Of a stretch of 10,538 nucleotides of DNA, positions 1-5,522 are shown in pieces. How positions within the stretch are numbered: the stretch's first letter is position 1; every line of letters begins with the position of its first letter. Both the position numbers and the translations under genes were made by a program. The notes under the pieces are model-generated. The model saw only the letters and a list, made by a program, of their open reading frames with translations. It was not told where the DNA came from and did not search any database. Origin of the DNA: JBBDWJ01 sp040902925 (GTDB taxonomy: Bacteria; Acidobacteriota; Terriglobia; Bryobacterales; UBA6623); the NCBI GenBank assembly GCA_040902925.1, contig JBBDWJ010000368.1:1-10538 (forward strand), given 5' to 3'.

Positions 1-678
1 GGAATGCCGATCGGCTTGCCAGCGGAATCAGTGATCGCCTTCAGCGGAATCCCCATCCTAAAGGAGAATCGGCCACCAAACCAAAAACCGGCCCAGCCGC
101 CCATTGGTGGTCGTACCCCGAGGGCGACTAGGTAGACTCAAACATTTCGGTGTCACATTGTTTGACGGCCTGGAAATCGTCCGGTAGAACAAAAGGACAA
201 GGGGTAAAAAGCAAAACAGCCAGCCGGTATCAACGGCTAGCTCTTTCGGATGCGGGAGCCGCGTGGGCGGCAAAAAATCGTACCCTCATCCTGATCTTGC
301 CTGTCCCGTCGGGTTCTACGCTTACCGATACGCCGTGGAGGATATCGGATCGGCCCCAGACCGTCCCGGCATCCTTCGCTACTATGGCCCAGATGGCGTT
401 CTCGCCTTCACCGTGCCCTGAGCAACAGCTTGCTTTATCGGTTGAAGAATTTGCGATAAACAACAGACCACATGGTATTTGACCATCAAATTTCGCGTTG
501 GGCTGCAGGATTCTGACACCTCGAAAGGGAAGCGCCACTTCCCCGCCCCTGCTCGGGCCTCGCCTAACGTCCTGATGGCCGTAAAGGACGATGCTATAGG
601 ACCGAGACCATAGGGAGTGCGCGCTCTCTTCCCCGGGTGACGATCCAATCTTGAGCACTCAACCAACCCGCCCTTCTT
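1..678. other. left-edge region without a supported gene
   Basis: No reading frame here has a convincing start, ribosome-binding site and recognisable protein together. Overlapping minus-strand frames of 142 and 94 codons (230-658, 382-666) read as compositional shadows. At the extreme left, a minus-strand frame with ATG at 54-56 runs off the window and reads MGIPLKAITDSAGKPIG. This could be the start or an internal piece of a gene, but there are too few residues to name it. A plus frame ending at 420 contains RYYGPDGVLAF, in a stretch without a start codon; it may be a gene remnant or chance. A short perfect inverted repeat, GGGAAG-CGCCA-CTTCCC, lies at 527-543. Confidence 0.4.
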
Positions 679-1026
679 TCATCCCCGCAGCCATCGCCAC
701 AGCGCCACCGCCTCGCCTAGAACGAAGAGCGTCCCAAAAATCGCCTTGTTGTGTCTGGCAATCCACACCGGAAGGTAAATATCAAAGTTAGCCTCGCGGC
801 GTTCCGTGTAGCGCGCCGCAAGACCAGTGAGCGGACACCGGCCTCGGTTCAACGCCAGCACGGCGCACTCGAACAGCACCACGAAGGTCAGCATGACGGC
901 CCAATCGAAACGGCCCGCCAAGGCTACAAAAGGCAGGGCCACAATGCAAGCGGCAAAGAACGCCCAGACGATGGTGTGGAGCAGCCGTATGCCGATGAGC
1001 ACAAGGCCAGGATAGCCCCTCGGCAC
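679..1026 (-). CDS. small conserved integral membrane protein, function unknown
   Basis: I do not know a function for this 115-residue protein. It has about three hydrophobic segments (residues 9-37, 42-60 and 94-111). Between the second and third lies a polar stretch with CPLT at 64-67, RYTERR at 72-77 and FDIYLP at 81-86. From memory, small membrane proteins with this layout (LLHT..WAFFA, then NR.RCPLT, then FDIYLP.W.AR.NK) recur as hypothetical proteins in Acidobacteria, and the CPLT motif recalls DUF2784-type proteins; I could not search this. The GTG at 1026 gives the longest form but has no clear ribosome-binding site. A GTG at 1002 (codon 9) gives 107 residues beginning LIGIRLLHT and lies 13 nt after AGGGG, so it may be the true start. 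It ends at TGA 679-681 and is divergent from the zinc-head protein. Confidence 0.7.
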   Translation of the reverse strand: MPRGYPGLVLIGIRLLHTIVWAFFAACIVALPFVALAGRFDWAVMLTFVVLFECAVLALNRGRCPLTGLAARYTERREANFDIYLPVWIARHNKAIFGTLFVLGEAVALWRWLRG

Positions 1027-1296
1027 GGTCCGCCGCCGCGCTCTCGCCTATCGCGAACCACGGCGGCTCCGCAGGCTGGCGGTATTGCTTAGACCGTGGA
1101 GGTTCCGTATACTGGCGGTGTCGCGTCTAGCCAGCCGGCGTGCTGCGCTCCTGGCCTCACGCCGCAATCTACGCAAGCGCCTGCCTGCCATCGCACGCCG
1201 CTTTCTCCGGCCTGTCGAATCCTCTAGCCGGTTTTTCCATCACGAGCACGCACTCCCGTGGAGATGCGCCGTTCGGCATCGCGGAGCGCCGCCCCA
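1027..1296. promoter_or_regulatory. divergent intergenic region, promoters not resolved
   Basis: This 270-bp stretch separates the divergent starts of the small membrane protein and the zinc-head protein, so promoters for both should lie here. I cannot point to a convincing -35/-10 pair. Small Arg-rich frames on the plus strand (1085-1300, 1140-1328) are typical non-coding reads of GC-rich DNA. The only assignable signal is GGAG at 1283-1286, 10 nt before the ATG at 1297. Confidence 0.35.
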
Positions 1297-2310
1297 ATGA
1301 CATTCGAGGAAAGACTGAAGCAAATTGAGCTCGAAGAACAGGACGCCGCCTTGGCGAAGCTCGAAACCAGCCTTGGCGACGACGCTGATGACGGGGCGGC
1401 GGAATCACCGCCACCCTCCTACATCGAGCAAGGCGCGCCGGTCCACTGCTCCGAATGCGGCAACAACACGTTCCGCGAAGAACACGATGCCATCATGTGC
1501 AGTAATTGCGGCCACGGACCGTTCTGCAATTACTGCTGGAAAGTTCACATCCGGGACTTTCACCCGCTGTTGGTGCAGCCCTACGAGGACGCGACGCGCG
1601 GCATCCGAAGGAGGGCGAGGTTCCTCAACCACTACCTGATTCGAACGGTCGTCAAGCCCGCGGGCATTGTTGTCGGCATGGCGGCCTTGTTCACCGCCGC
1701 GTATTTCGCGTACGTGGAGCAGCGTGAGCGCCCGGCCGCCAACGCAGAGCCGCATGGCGCGGCCGCAACACTCTCGGCCGAACCAGCCTCGGCCGATCCC
1801 GCCGCCAATACGGCGCCGGTTGGCAGCGACGCCAACGTACGGGCCGCAGTCCCATCCGCGAACATTCCGGCAGCCGGCCAAGCCGCGAACGTTCCGGCCG
1901 CCGTCCGAGCCACCAACGTACCGGCGGCCGGCCCGGCGGCCAGCGTACCCGAGGCCGGCCCGCCACACAGTACGGCGCCGGTTGCCAGGGTCCCAACGGC
2001 TACCGCCCCTGCCAACCCTGCCGCTATGGAATTGCAGAGCGTGACCTCTCCGGTCAGCCGCGGTATGGATGCAAACCTTGCTGTTCGAGCAGCCCCCGGA
2101 GCGCTGTGTACGATACAAGTCCGCTACCGTTCGGGACCAAGCAAGGCAAGGGGACTCGAACCGAAAATCGCCGGCGAATCCGGCCTGGCCGAGTGGAGCT
2201 GGCGTGTCGGCAGGCAGACCAGAGCCGGCGAGTGGCCGATCGACATCGCCTGCACCGTGAGGAACGTGACATCCAGGCTAACTGCCTCGATTGTCGTGAC
2301 GGATCAGTGA
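1297..2310 (+). CDS. membrane-anchored protein: B-box-like zinc head, TM helix, Ala/Pro stalk, Ig-like C-terminal domain
   Basis: The protein has 337 residues and I cannot assign a named family to the whole. In order it shows: an acidic, helix-prone N-terminus (1-35); a zinc-binding module with Cys51/54, Cys68/71 and Cys77/80 followed by His83 and His88, a spacing like B-box or double zinc-ribbon folds; an RRR cluster (104-106) before one TM helix (about 118-140); an Ala/Pro-rich stalk (about 145-245) with degenerate NVPAA-type repeats; and a C-terminal beta domain (about 254-337) with APGALCTIQVRYRSGPSKA and GEWPIDIACT. I recall that last pattern from Ig-like modules at the ends of secreted proteins. 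The positive-inside rule puts the zinc head in the cytoplasm and the Ig-like domain outside. I chose ATG 1297 for its upstream GGAG; ATG 1264 or GTG 1258 would add 11 or 13 residues. A signalling or envelope-contact role is conceivable but unproven. Confidence 0.8.
   Translation: MTFEERLKQIELEEQDAALAKLETSLGDDADDGAAESPPPSYIEQGAPVHCSECGNNTFREEHDAIMCSNCGHGPFCNYCWKVHIRDFHPLLVQPYEDATRGIRRRARFLNHYLIRTVVKPAGIVVGMAALFTAAYFAYVEQRERPAANAEPHGAAATLSAEPASADPAANTAPVGSDANVRAAVPSANIPAAGQAANVPAAVRATNVPAAGPAASVPEAGPPHSTAPVARVPTATAPANPAAMELQSVTSPVSRGMDANLAVRAAPGALCTIQVRYRSGPSKARGLEPKIAGESGLAEWSWRVGRQTRAGEWPIDIACTVRNVTSRLTASIVVTDQ
1840..1960 (+). repeat. degenerate in-gene repeat encoding NVPAA-like units
   Basis: Several imperfect copies of a unit encoding N-(I/V)-P-A-A lie in frame inside the stalk: NIPAAG, NVPAAV, NVPAAG and SVPEAG, spaced about 10-11 codons. 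The DNA copies carry GCGAACGTTCCGGC-like cores. Such repeats usually form extended, flexible spacers and may vary in number between strains. Confidence 0.6.
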
Positions 2311-2328
2311 ATTGCTGGGAAAACAGGG

Positions 2329-2358
2329 AGCCGCAGATGGACGCAGATCAACGCAGAT
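2329..2358. repeat. left terminal inverted repeat of the heptamer-array element
   Basis: It starts AGCCGCAGAT and holds three CGCAGAT heptamers 10 bp apart, separated by GGA and CAA. It pairs with 2557-2586 with three mismatches, all in the spacer positions. Confidence 0.8.
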
Positions 2359-2410
2359 CGGCAAAGAGACCGCCTTTTTTGCGGCCCGGCAAGACTCCGT
2401 GGCGCACCAA

Positions 2411-2442
2411 GTACTCCATAGGCAGCGTACTCCATAGGCAGC
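2411..2442 (+). repeat. perfect 16-bp tandem duplication
   Basis: GTACTCCATAGGCAGC occurs twice back to back (2411-2426, 2427-2442) with no mismatch. It lies inside the heptamer-array element and looks like a recent slippage or duplication event. Confidence 0.9.
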
Positions 2443-2556
2443 GGACCCAAACAAATGTGGAACCAAGGACAAGAAGCGGCCCACCGCTGATAGACATCCG
2501 AAAGCCCAAGCCGCTAGATGAATGCATAAAGGCCAGATCGGAAATCAATGATCCTA

Positions 2557-2586
2557 ATCTGCGTCCATCTGCGTCTATCTGCGGCT
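2557..2586. repeat. right terminal inverted repeat of the heptamer-array element
   Basis: It holds three ATCTGCG heptamers 10 bp apart, separated by TCC and TCT, and ends GCGGCT. It is the inverted partner of 2329-2358. It ends 24 bp before the stop codon of the catalase on the opposite strand. Confidence 0.8.
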
Positions 2587-2610
2587 AATTCTCCGCTCCA
2601 GCGCACTCAC

Positions 2611-4695
2611 TCAAGCTTGCTCTCGATCCCAAAAGCGTAGCTTGCGGCAAGCCGTGACGAAATCCGCGGCGCTCTTGGCATTGCTCAGCTCGATACAGCC
2701 TTCGTCGAGGTCGCCCGCGATGCCGGCCTTTTCCAGCAGCGGCATGGCCGCTCCTACATAGCCGATGAACTTCAGATGAGCGAAGGCGTCGGCGGCAAAG
2801 TCGCGCGCGGCCGGTTTGCTCGCCAGCATCTTGCCGCCCTCCTCAGACGCCAGGATCAGCACGGCGTCGAAAACGACCGACGGCCCGCCATCGATCTTCT
2901 CGTCACCTTCGATCATGGCGCCATCGCTGGCTTCCACTCCGCCAACCGTCGGCGCAACGATCTTCAACACGGCGCCTTCCTTCTTGAGCGCTTTTCGCAG
3001 GGCGTTGAGCAGGCCCGCGTCGACGCCATCGGTGACCAGCGCGCCGACTTTTCGTCCCGCGAAGCTTTTGGGGCCGTTCCGAATGATGCTCAGCGCCTTG
3101 GAGGGCTTCAAGTCCCGTCGTGGCTCTACTGCCGGCGGTATGGGCTGCGGCTTCTCGCGCAGGCCAAGCCCTTGGGCGACGCTATTCGCCAGCGTCTCGT
3201 CGATGTTCAGCAGATGGCCGACAAGGCGCGTCCGAATCGCCTTCTTTTGCACCTTGCTCAGCTCGAACACCAGTGCGTCGGCGATGTGCCGCTGCTCGAC
3301 TTCGGTCTGGCTGATATAAAACTGCCGCGCCTGGCTGTAGTGGTCCGCAAAGCTAGGCGACCGCTGGCGCACTTTTTGCCCTTCCTCTTGCGCCGGATAG
3401 GAGCGAAAGCCGCGCTCGGGGTCCTCGCGCGGTCCGCCGTCGGCGCCGCCCCAGGAATTCGGCTCATAGTTTGCGCGTCCCTTGGGGTTCATCATCGCCA
3501 TATGCCCGTCCTGCTGGAAATGATGCATCGGGCATTTGGGCGCGTTGATCGGAATGTGCGTGAAGTTTGGGCCGCCCAGCCGCTTGAGCTGCGTGTCGAG
3601 ATACGAAAAATTGCGGCCCTGCAGCAATGGGTCGTTGCTGAAATCCACGCCCGGGATAATGTTGTTTGTGCAAAACGCGACCTGCTCGGTCTCGGCAAAG
3701 AAGTTCTCGACGCAGCGATCAAGCACCATCCGCCCAACACGCTTGACTGGCACCAGCTCCTCGGGAATGATCTTCGTGGCGTCCAGCACATCAAAGTCGA
3801 ACGCGTCGGCGAACTTCTCGTCGAACAGTTGCAGCCCCAGCTCCCATTCCGGGAAATCGCCCGTCTGAATCGCGTCCCAAAGATCGCGGCGGTGGAAATC
3901 CGGGTCGGCGCCGTTGATTTTCACCGCCTCGTTCCAGACTACCGACTGCATTCCCTGCTTCGGCTTCCAATGAAATTTCACGAACGTCGACTTGCCGCGC
4001 GAGTTGACCAAGCGAAACGTGTGTACGCCGAAGCCTTCCATGAAGCGGAACGAGCGCGGGATGGCGCGGTCCGACATGATCCACATGATCATGTGCATGC
4101 TTTCGGGCATCAGCGAAACAAAGTCCCAGAAGTTGTCGTGCGCCGTCTGCGCCTGCGGAAAGTCGCTATCGGGTTCTTGCTTGGCGGCGTGAATCAGGTC
4201 GGGAAACTTGATGGCGTCTTGAATGAAGAACACTGGAATGTTGTTACCCACGATGTCCCAATTGCCCTGCTGCGTATACAGCTTGACGGCGAAGCCGCGT
4301 ACGTCGCGAGCCAGATCCGCCGAACCCTTGTTGCCGGCAACGGTCGAAAACCGCACGAAGACAGGCGTCTTTTGCCCAGCCTGCTGGAATGGATCAGCGG
4401 CTGTTATCTCCGGCAGCGGCTTGTAGTTTTCGAAATAGCCGTGCGCGCCAAAGCCGCGCGCATGCACCACGCGCTCAGGAATCCGTTCGTGGTCGAAATG
4501 AAATATCTTCTCGCGGAAATGCAGGTCTTCGAGAGCGGCCGGCCCACGCACGCCGATACGCAGCGAGTTTTGGTCGTCGGAAACCGGAGTGCCCTGCTGT
4601 GTCGTCAGAACGGGCACATCGCCGCCAGCGGTCTGATGGACTTCCCCGCCCTCCGCAACCAAGGATTTTTCGTCTCCAAATTGCTTCTTTTTCAC
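2611..4695 (-). CDS. katE: large-subunit (clade 2) monofunctional haem catalase
   Basis: It converts hydrogen peroxide to water and oxygen, probably in the cytoplasm as a tetramer like E. coli HPII. The 694 residues match the large-subunit class. Family motifs are clear: RVVHARGFGAHGYFE with the catalytic His78, VGNNIPVFFIQDAIKFPD with the distal Asn (151/152), and GRNFSYLDTQ with the haem-ligand Tyr365. The C-terminal domain (about 540-694; GALVTDGVDAGLLNALRKAL) is the flavodoxin/DJ-1-like fold typical of this class. Cys342 lies 23 residues before Tyr365, where HPII has the His that bonds to the haem Tyr. I chose GTG 4695 because AAAGGA (4703-4708) sits 7 nt upstream; a TTG at 4755 would add 20 unlikely residues. 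It is divergent from the copper-storage-like gene and convergent with the zinc-head gene. Confidence 0.97.
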   Translation of the reverse strand: MKKKQFGDEKSLVAEGGEVHQTAGGDVPVLTTQQGTPVSDDQNSLRIGVRGPAALEDLHFREKIFHFDHERIPERVVHARGFGAHGYFENYKPLPEITAADPFQQAGQKTPVFVRFSTVAGNKGSADLARDVRGFAVKLYTQQGNWDIVGNNIPVFFIQDAIKFPDLIHAAKQEPDSDFPQAQTAHDNFWDFVSLMPESMHMIMWIMSDRAIPRSFRFMEGFGVHTFRLVNSRGKSTFVKFHWKPKQGMQSVVWNEAVKINGADPDFHRRDLWDAIQTGDFPEWELGLQLFDEKFADAFDFDVLDATKIIPEELVPVKRVGRMVLDRCVENFFAETEQVAFCTNNIIPGVDFSNDPLLQGRNFSYLDTQLKRLGGPNFTHIPINAPKCPMHHFQQDGHMAMMNPKGRANYEPNSWGGADGGPREDPERGFRSYPAQEEGQKVRQRSPSFADHYSQARQFYISQTEVEQRHIADALVFELSKVQKKAIRTRLVGHLLNIDETLANSVAQGLGLREKPQPIPPAVEPRRDLKPSKALSIIRNGPKSFAGRKVGALVTDGVDAGLLNALRKALKKEGAVLKIVAPTVGGVEASDGAMIEGDEKIDGGPSVVFDAVLILASEEGGKMLASKPAARDFAADAFAHLKFIGYVGAAMPLLEKAGIAGDLDEGCIELSNAKSAADFVTACRKLRFWDREQA

Positions 4696-4942
4696 CGATC
4701 CGTCCTTTACTGGTGGTATTGGGGCTGCTGACGGCGTGCTGCACACACGTCGCAAATAGGACAGCTAGCAGATTGAGGATGAGTTCCCTCGGCACTGTCC
4801 CATGGTTGCCACGACACTAGACATGCTGGTTGATAGCGACGTTACACCGATGCGCGGTCAGCTACGTACACGCGCGGGACGATAAGTACACTGGGTAACA
4901 AGCCGCCAGCCACTGGTGTCCTTCAACCGATCAGGAGGACTC
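4696..4942. promoter_or_regulatory. shared divergent intergenic region of catalase and copper-storage-like gene
   Basis: Both genes start at the edges of this 247-bp stretch and read outward, so promoters for both must lie here unless they are expressed from elsewhere. I find no clear consensus promoter or a recognisable OxyR, PerR, Fur or CueR-type operator by eye. AGGAGG at 4933-4938 serves the plus-strand gene. Confidence 0.45.
4703..4708 (-). promoter_or_regulatory. ribosome-binding site of the catalase
   Basis: The minus strand reads AAAGGA, 7 nt before the GTG at 4693-4695. This is what favours the 694-residue start over the TTG further upstream. Confidence 0.7.
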
Positions 4943-5296
4943 ATGCCACATAAGATCGACAATGCAATGCGGGAATGCATCCGCAACTGTCAGGAATGCC
5001 ACGCCATCTGCACCGAGACCGTTGCGCACTGCCTTGTAAAGGGAGGAAAGCACGCGGGCGCCGAGCATATCCGGCTGCTGCTGGATTGCGCGGAAATCTG
5101 CGCTACCAGCGCTGATTTCATGCTCCGCGCTTCACCAGACCACGTTCGTACGTGCGGCGTGTGCGCGGAACTGTGCAGCCAATGCGCCGAATCCTGCGAA
5201 CAGCTCGGGAAGGGCGACCAGACGATGACTCAGTGCGCCGAGCTATGCCGCCGCTGTGCACAAAGCTGCGAGCAGATGGCTGGCGTGCGCGCGTAG
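4943..5296 (+). CDS. Cys-rich four-helix-bundle protein, DUF326 / Csp-type copper storage
   Basis: The 117 residues carry 16 cysteines at 12, 16, 19, 23, 30, 49, 53, 71, 74, 78, 81, 85, 98, 102, 105 and 109, mostly in CxxC and CxxxC steps along predicted helices (for example CGVCAELCSQCAESCEQ). This is the DUF326 pattern. Characterised relatives (Csp1, Csp3) are four-helix bundles whose inward-facing thiols hold many Cu(I) ions. There is no signal peptide, so it should act in the cytosol, like Csp3. ATG 4943 has AGGAGG (4933-4938) four nt upstream; a GTG at 4916 would add nine unlikely residues. Its divergent neighbour is a catalase, which suggests a metal or oxidative-stress setting. Csp is well supported by the Cys pattern; copper as the true metal is inferred from the family. 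Confidence 0.88.
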   Translation: MPHKIDNAMRECIRNCQECHAICTETVAHCLVKGGKHAGAEHIRLLLDCAEICATSADFMLRASPDHVRTCGVCAELCSQCAESCEQLGKGDQTMTQCAELCRRCAQSCEQMAGVRA

Positions 5297-5397
5297 GTCA
5301 AGAATAGAAAAGGAAGCTAACGCTTTGAACTCACTGAATGGGGAATCCGGCTTTTCCTCGCGCTGGTACCCATGGACGCCCGCGCTGATGATCCTGG

Positions 5398-5427
5398 CAT
5401 GACGTACAGAAGCATGACGTACAGAAG
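5398..5427 (+). repeat. perfect 15-bp tandem duplication
   Basis: CATGACGTACAGAAG occurs twice in a row (5398-5412, 5413-5427) without mismatch. It lies in the non-coding stretch between the copper-storage-like gene and the assembly gap. Confidence 0.9.
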
Positions 5428-5441
5428 CAGTCGGAGGCGGA

Positions 5442-5460
5442 CCCGCGCTTAGCGCGAGTC
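5442..5460. repeat. GC-rich inverted repeat beside the assembly gap
   Basis: CGCGCT (5444-5449) and AGCGCG (5451-5456) form a tight inverted repeat. Imperfect pairing continues outward to about 10 bp (GACCCGCGCT against AGCGCGAGTC). It abuts the run of N, so the full structure may be cut by the gap and may have caused it. Confidence 0.5.
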
Positions 5461-5470
5461 NNNNNNNNNN
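5461..5470. other. assembly gap (ten N)
   Basis: Ten unknown bases mark a scaffold join or unresolved repeat. The true distance is unknown, and the linkage between the copper-storage-like gene and the TonB-dependent receptor rests on the scaffolding. Confidence 0.99.
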
Positions 5471-5490
5471 CCCCAAACTATCACTCTTGA

Positions 5491-5509
5491 AAGGGGCTGG
5501 ACGCCCCTT
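5491..5509 (-). terminator. hairpin terminator downstream of the TonB-dependent receptor
   Basis: AAGGGGC (5491-5497) and GCCCCTT (5503-5509) form a perfect 7-bp stem with a 5-nt loop, starting 14 bp after the receptor's stop codon. On the minus strand only TT and then mixed sequence follows, so the U-tract is weak. An intrinsic terminator or a 3'-protecting hairpin are both possible. Confidence 0.6.
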
Positions 5510-5522
5510 CTCTGCCGGCTAC

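Larger units (their letters stand above)
2329..2586. mobile_element. MITE-like element with 30-bp terminal inverted repeats built of CGCAGAT heptamers
   Basis: The left end (2329-2358) and right end (2557-2586) are inverted copies matching at 27 of 30 positions. The left end carries CGCAGAT at 2332-2338, 2342-2348 and 2352-2358. The right end carries the complement ATCTGCG at 2557-2563, 2567-2573 and 2577-2583. The period is exactly 10 bp on both sides, about one helical turn. The 198-bp interior encodes nothing convincing and includes a 16-bp tandem duplication. The element fills the gap between two convergent genes, where its transcript could fold into a long hairpin. From memory, CGCAGAT/ATCTGCG arrays of this kind occur between genes in many bacteria, including Acidobacteria and Planctomycetes; I know of no assigned transposase. 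I see no clear target-site duplication, so mobility is inferred. Confidence 0.65.

Noticed and set aside
230..666. Overlapping minus-strand frames as small genes
   Set aside because: No ribosome-binding site, no hydrophobic or motif pattern, and two frames of similar quality overlap.
1405..2118. A 237-codon minus-strand frame, with other frames, opposite the zinc-head protein
   Set aside because: Gly/Arg-rich text arises from the GCC/CCG-rich stalk read in the other direction; the plus strand has ordered domains and a ribosome-binding site.
2329..2586. CRISPR array or iteron-type origin
   Set aside because: The heptamers are arranged as two inverted triplets around a unique interior, with no long repeats and spacers, no cas gene and no replication initiator gene nearby.
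2106..2588. A 160-codon plus-strand frame running through the repeat element
   Set aside because: It is out of frame with the zinc-head gene and its tail simply translates the heptamer arrays.
2776..4731. A 651-codon open frame on the plus strand, opposite the catalase
   Set aside because: It is the antisense shadow of a clear catalase, its product shows no family motif, and long antisense frames are common in GC-rich genes.
5243..5476. A minus-strand frame across the gap
   Set aside because: It runs through unknown bases and over the opposite strand of the copper-storage-like gene.
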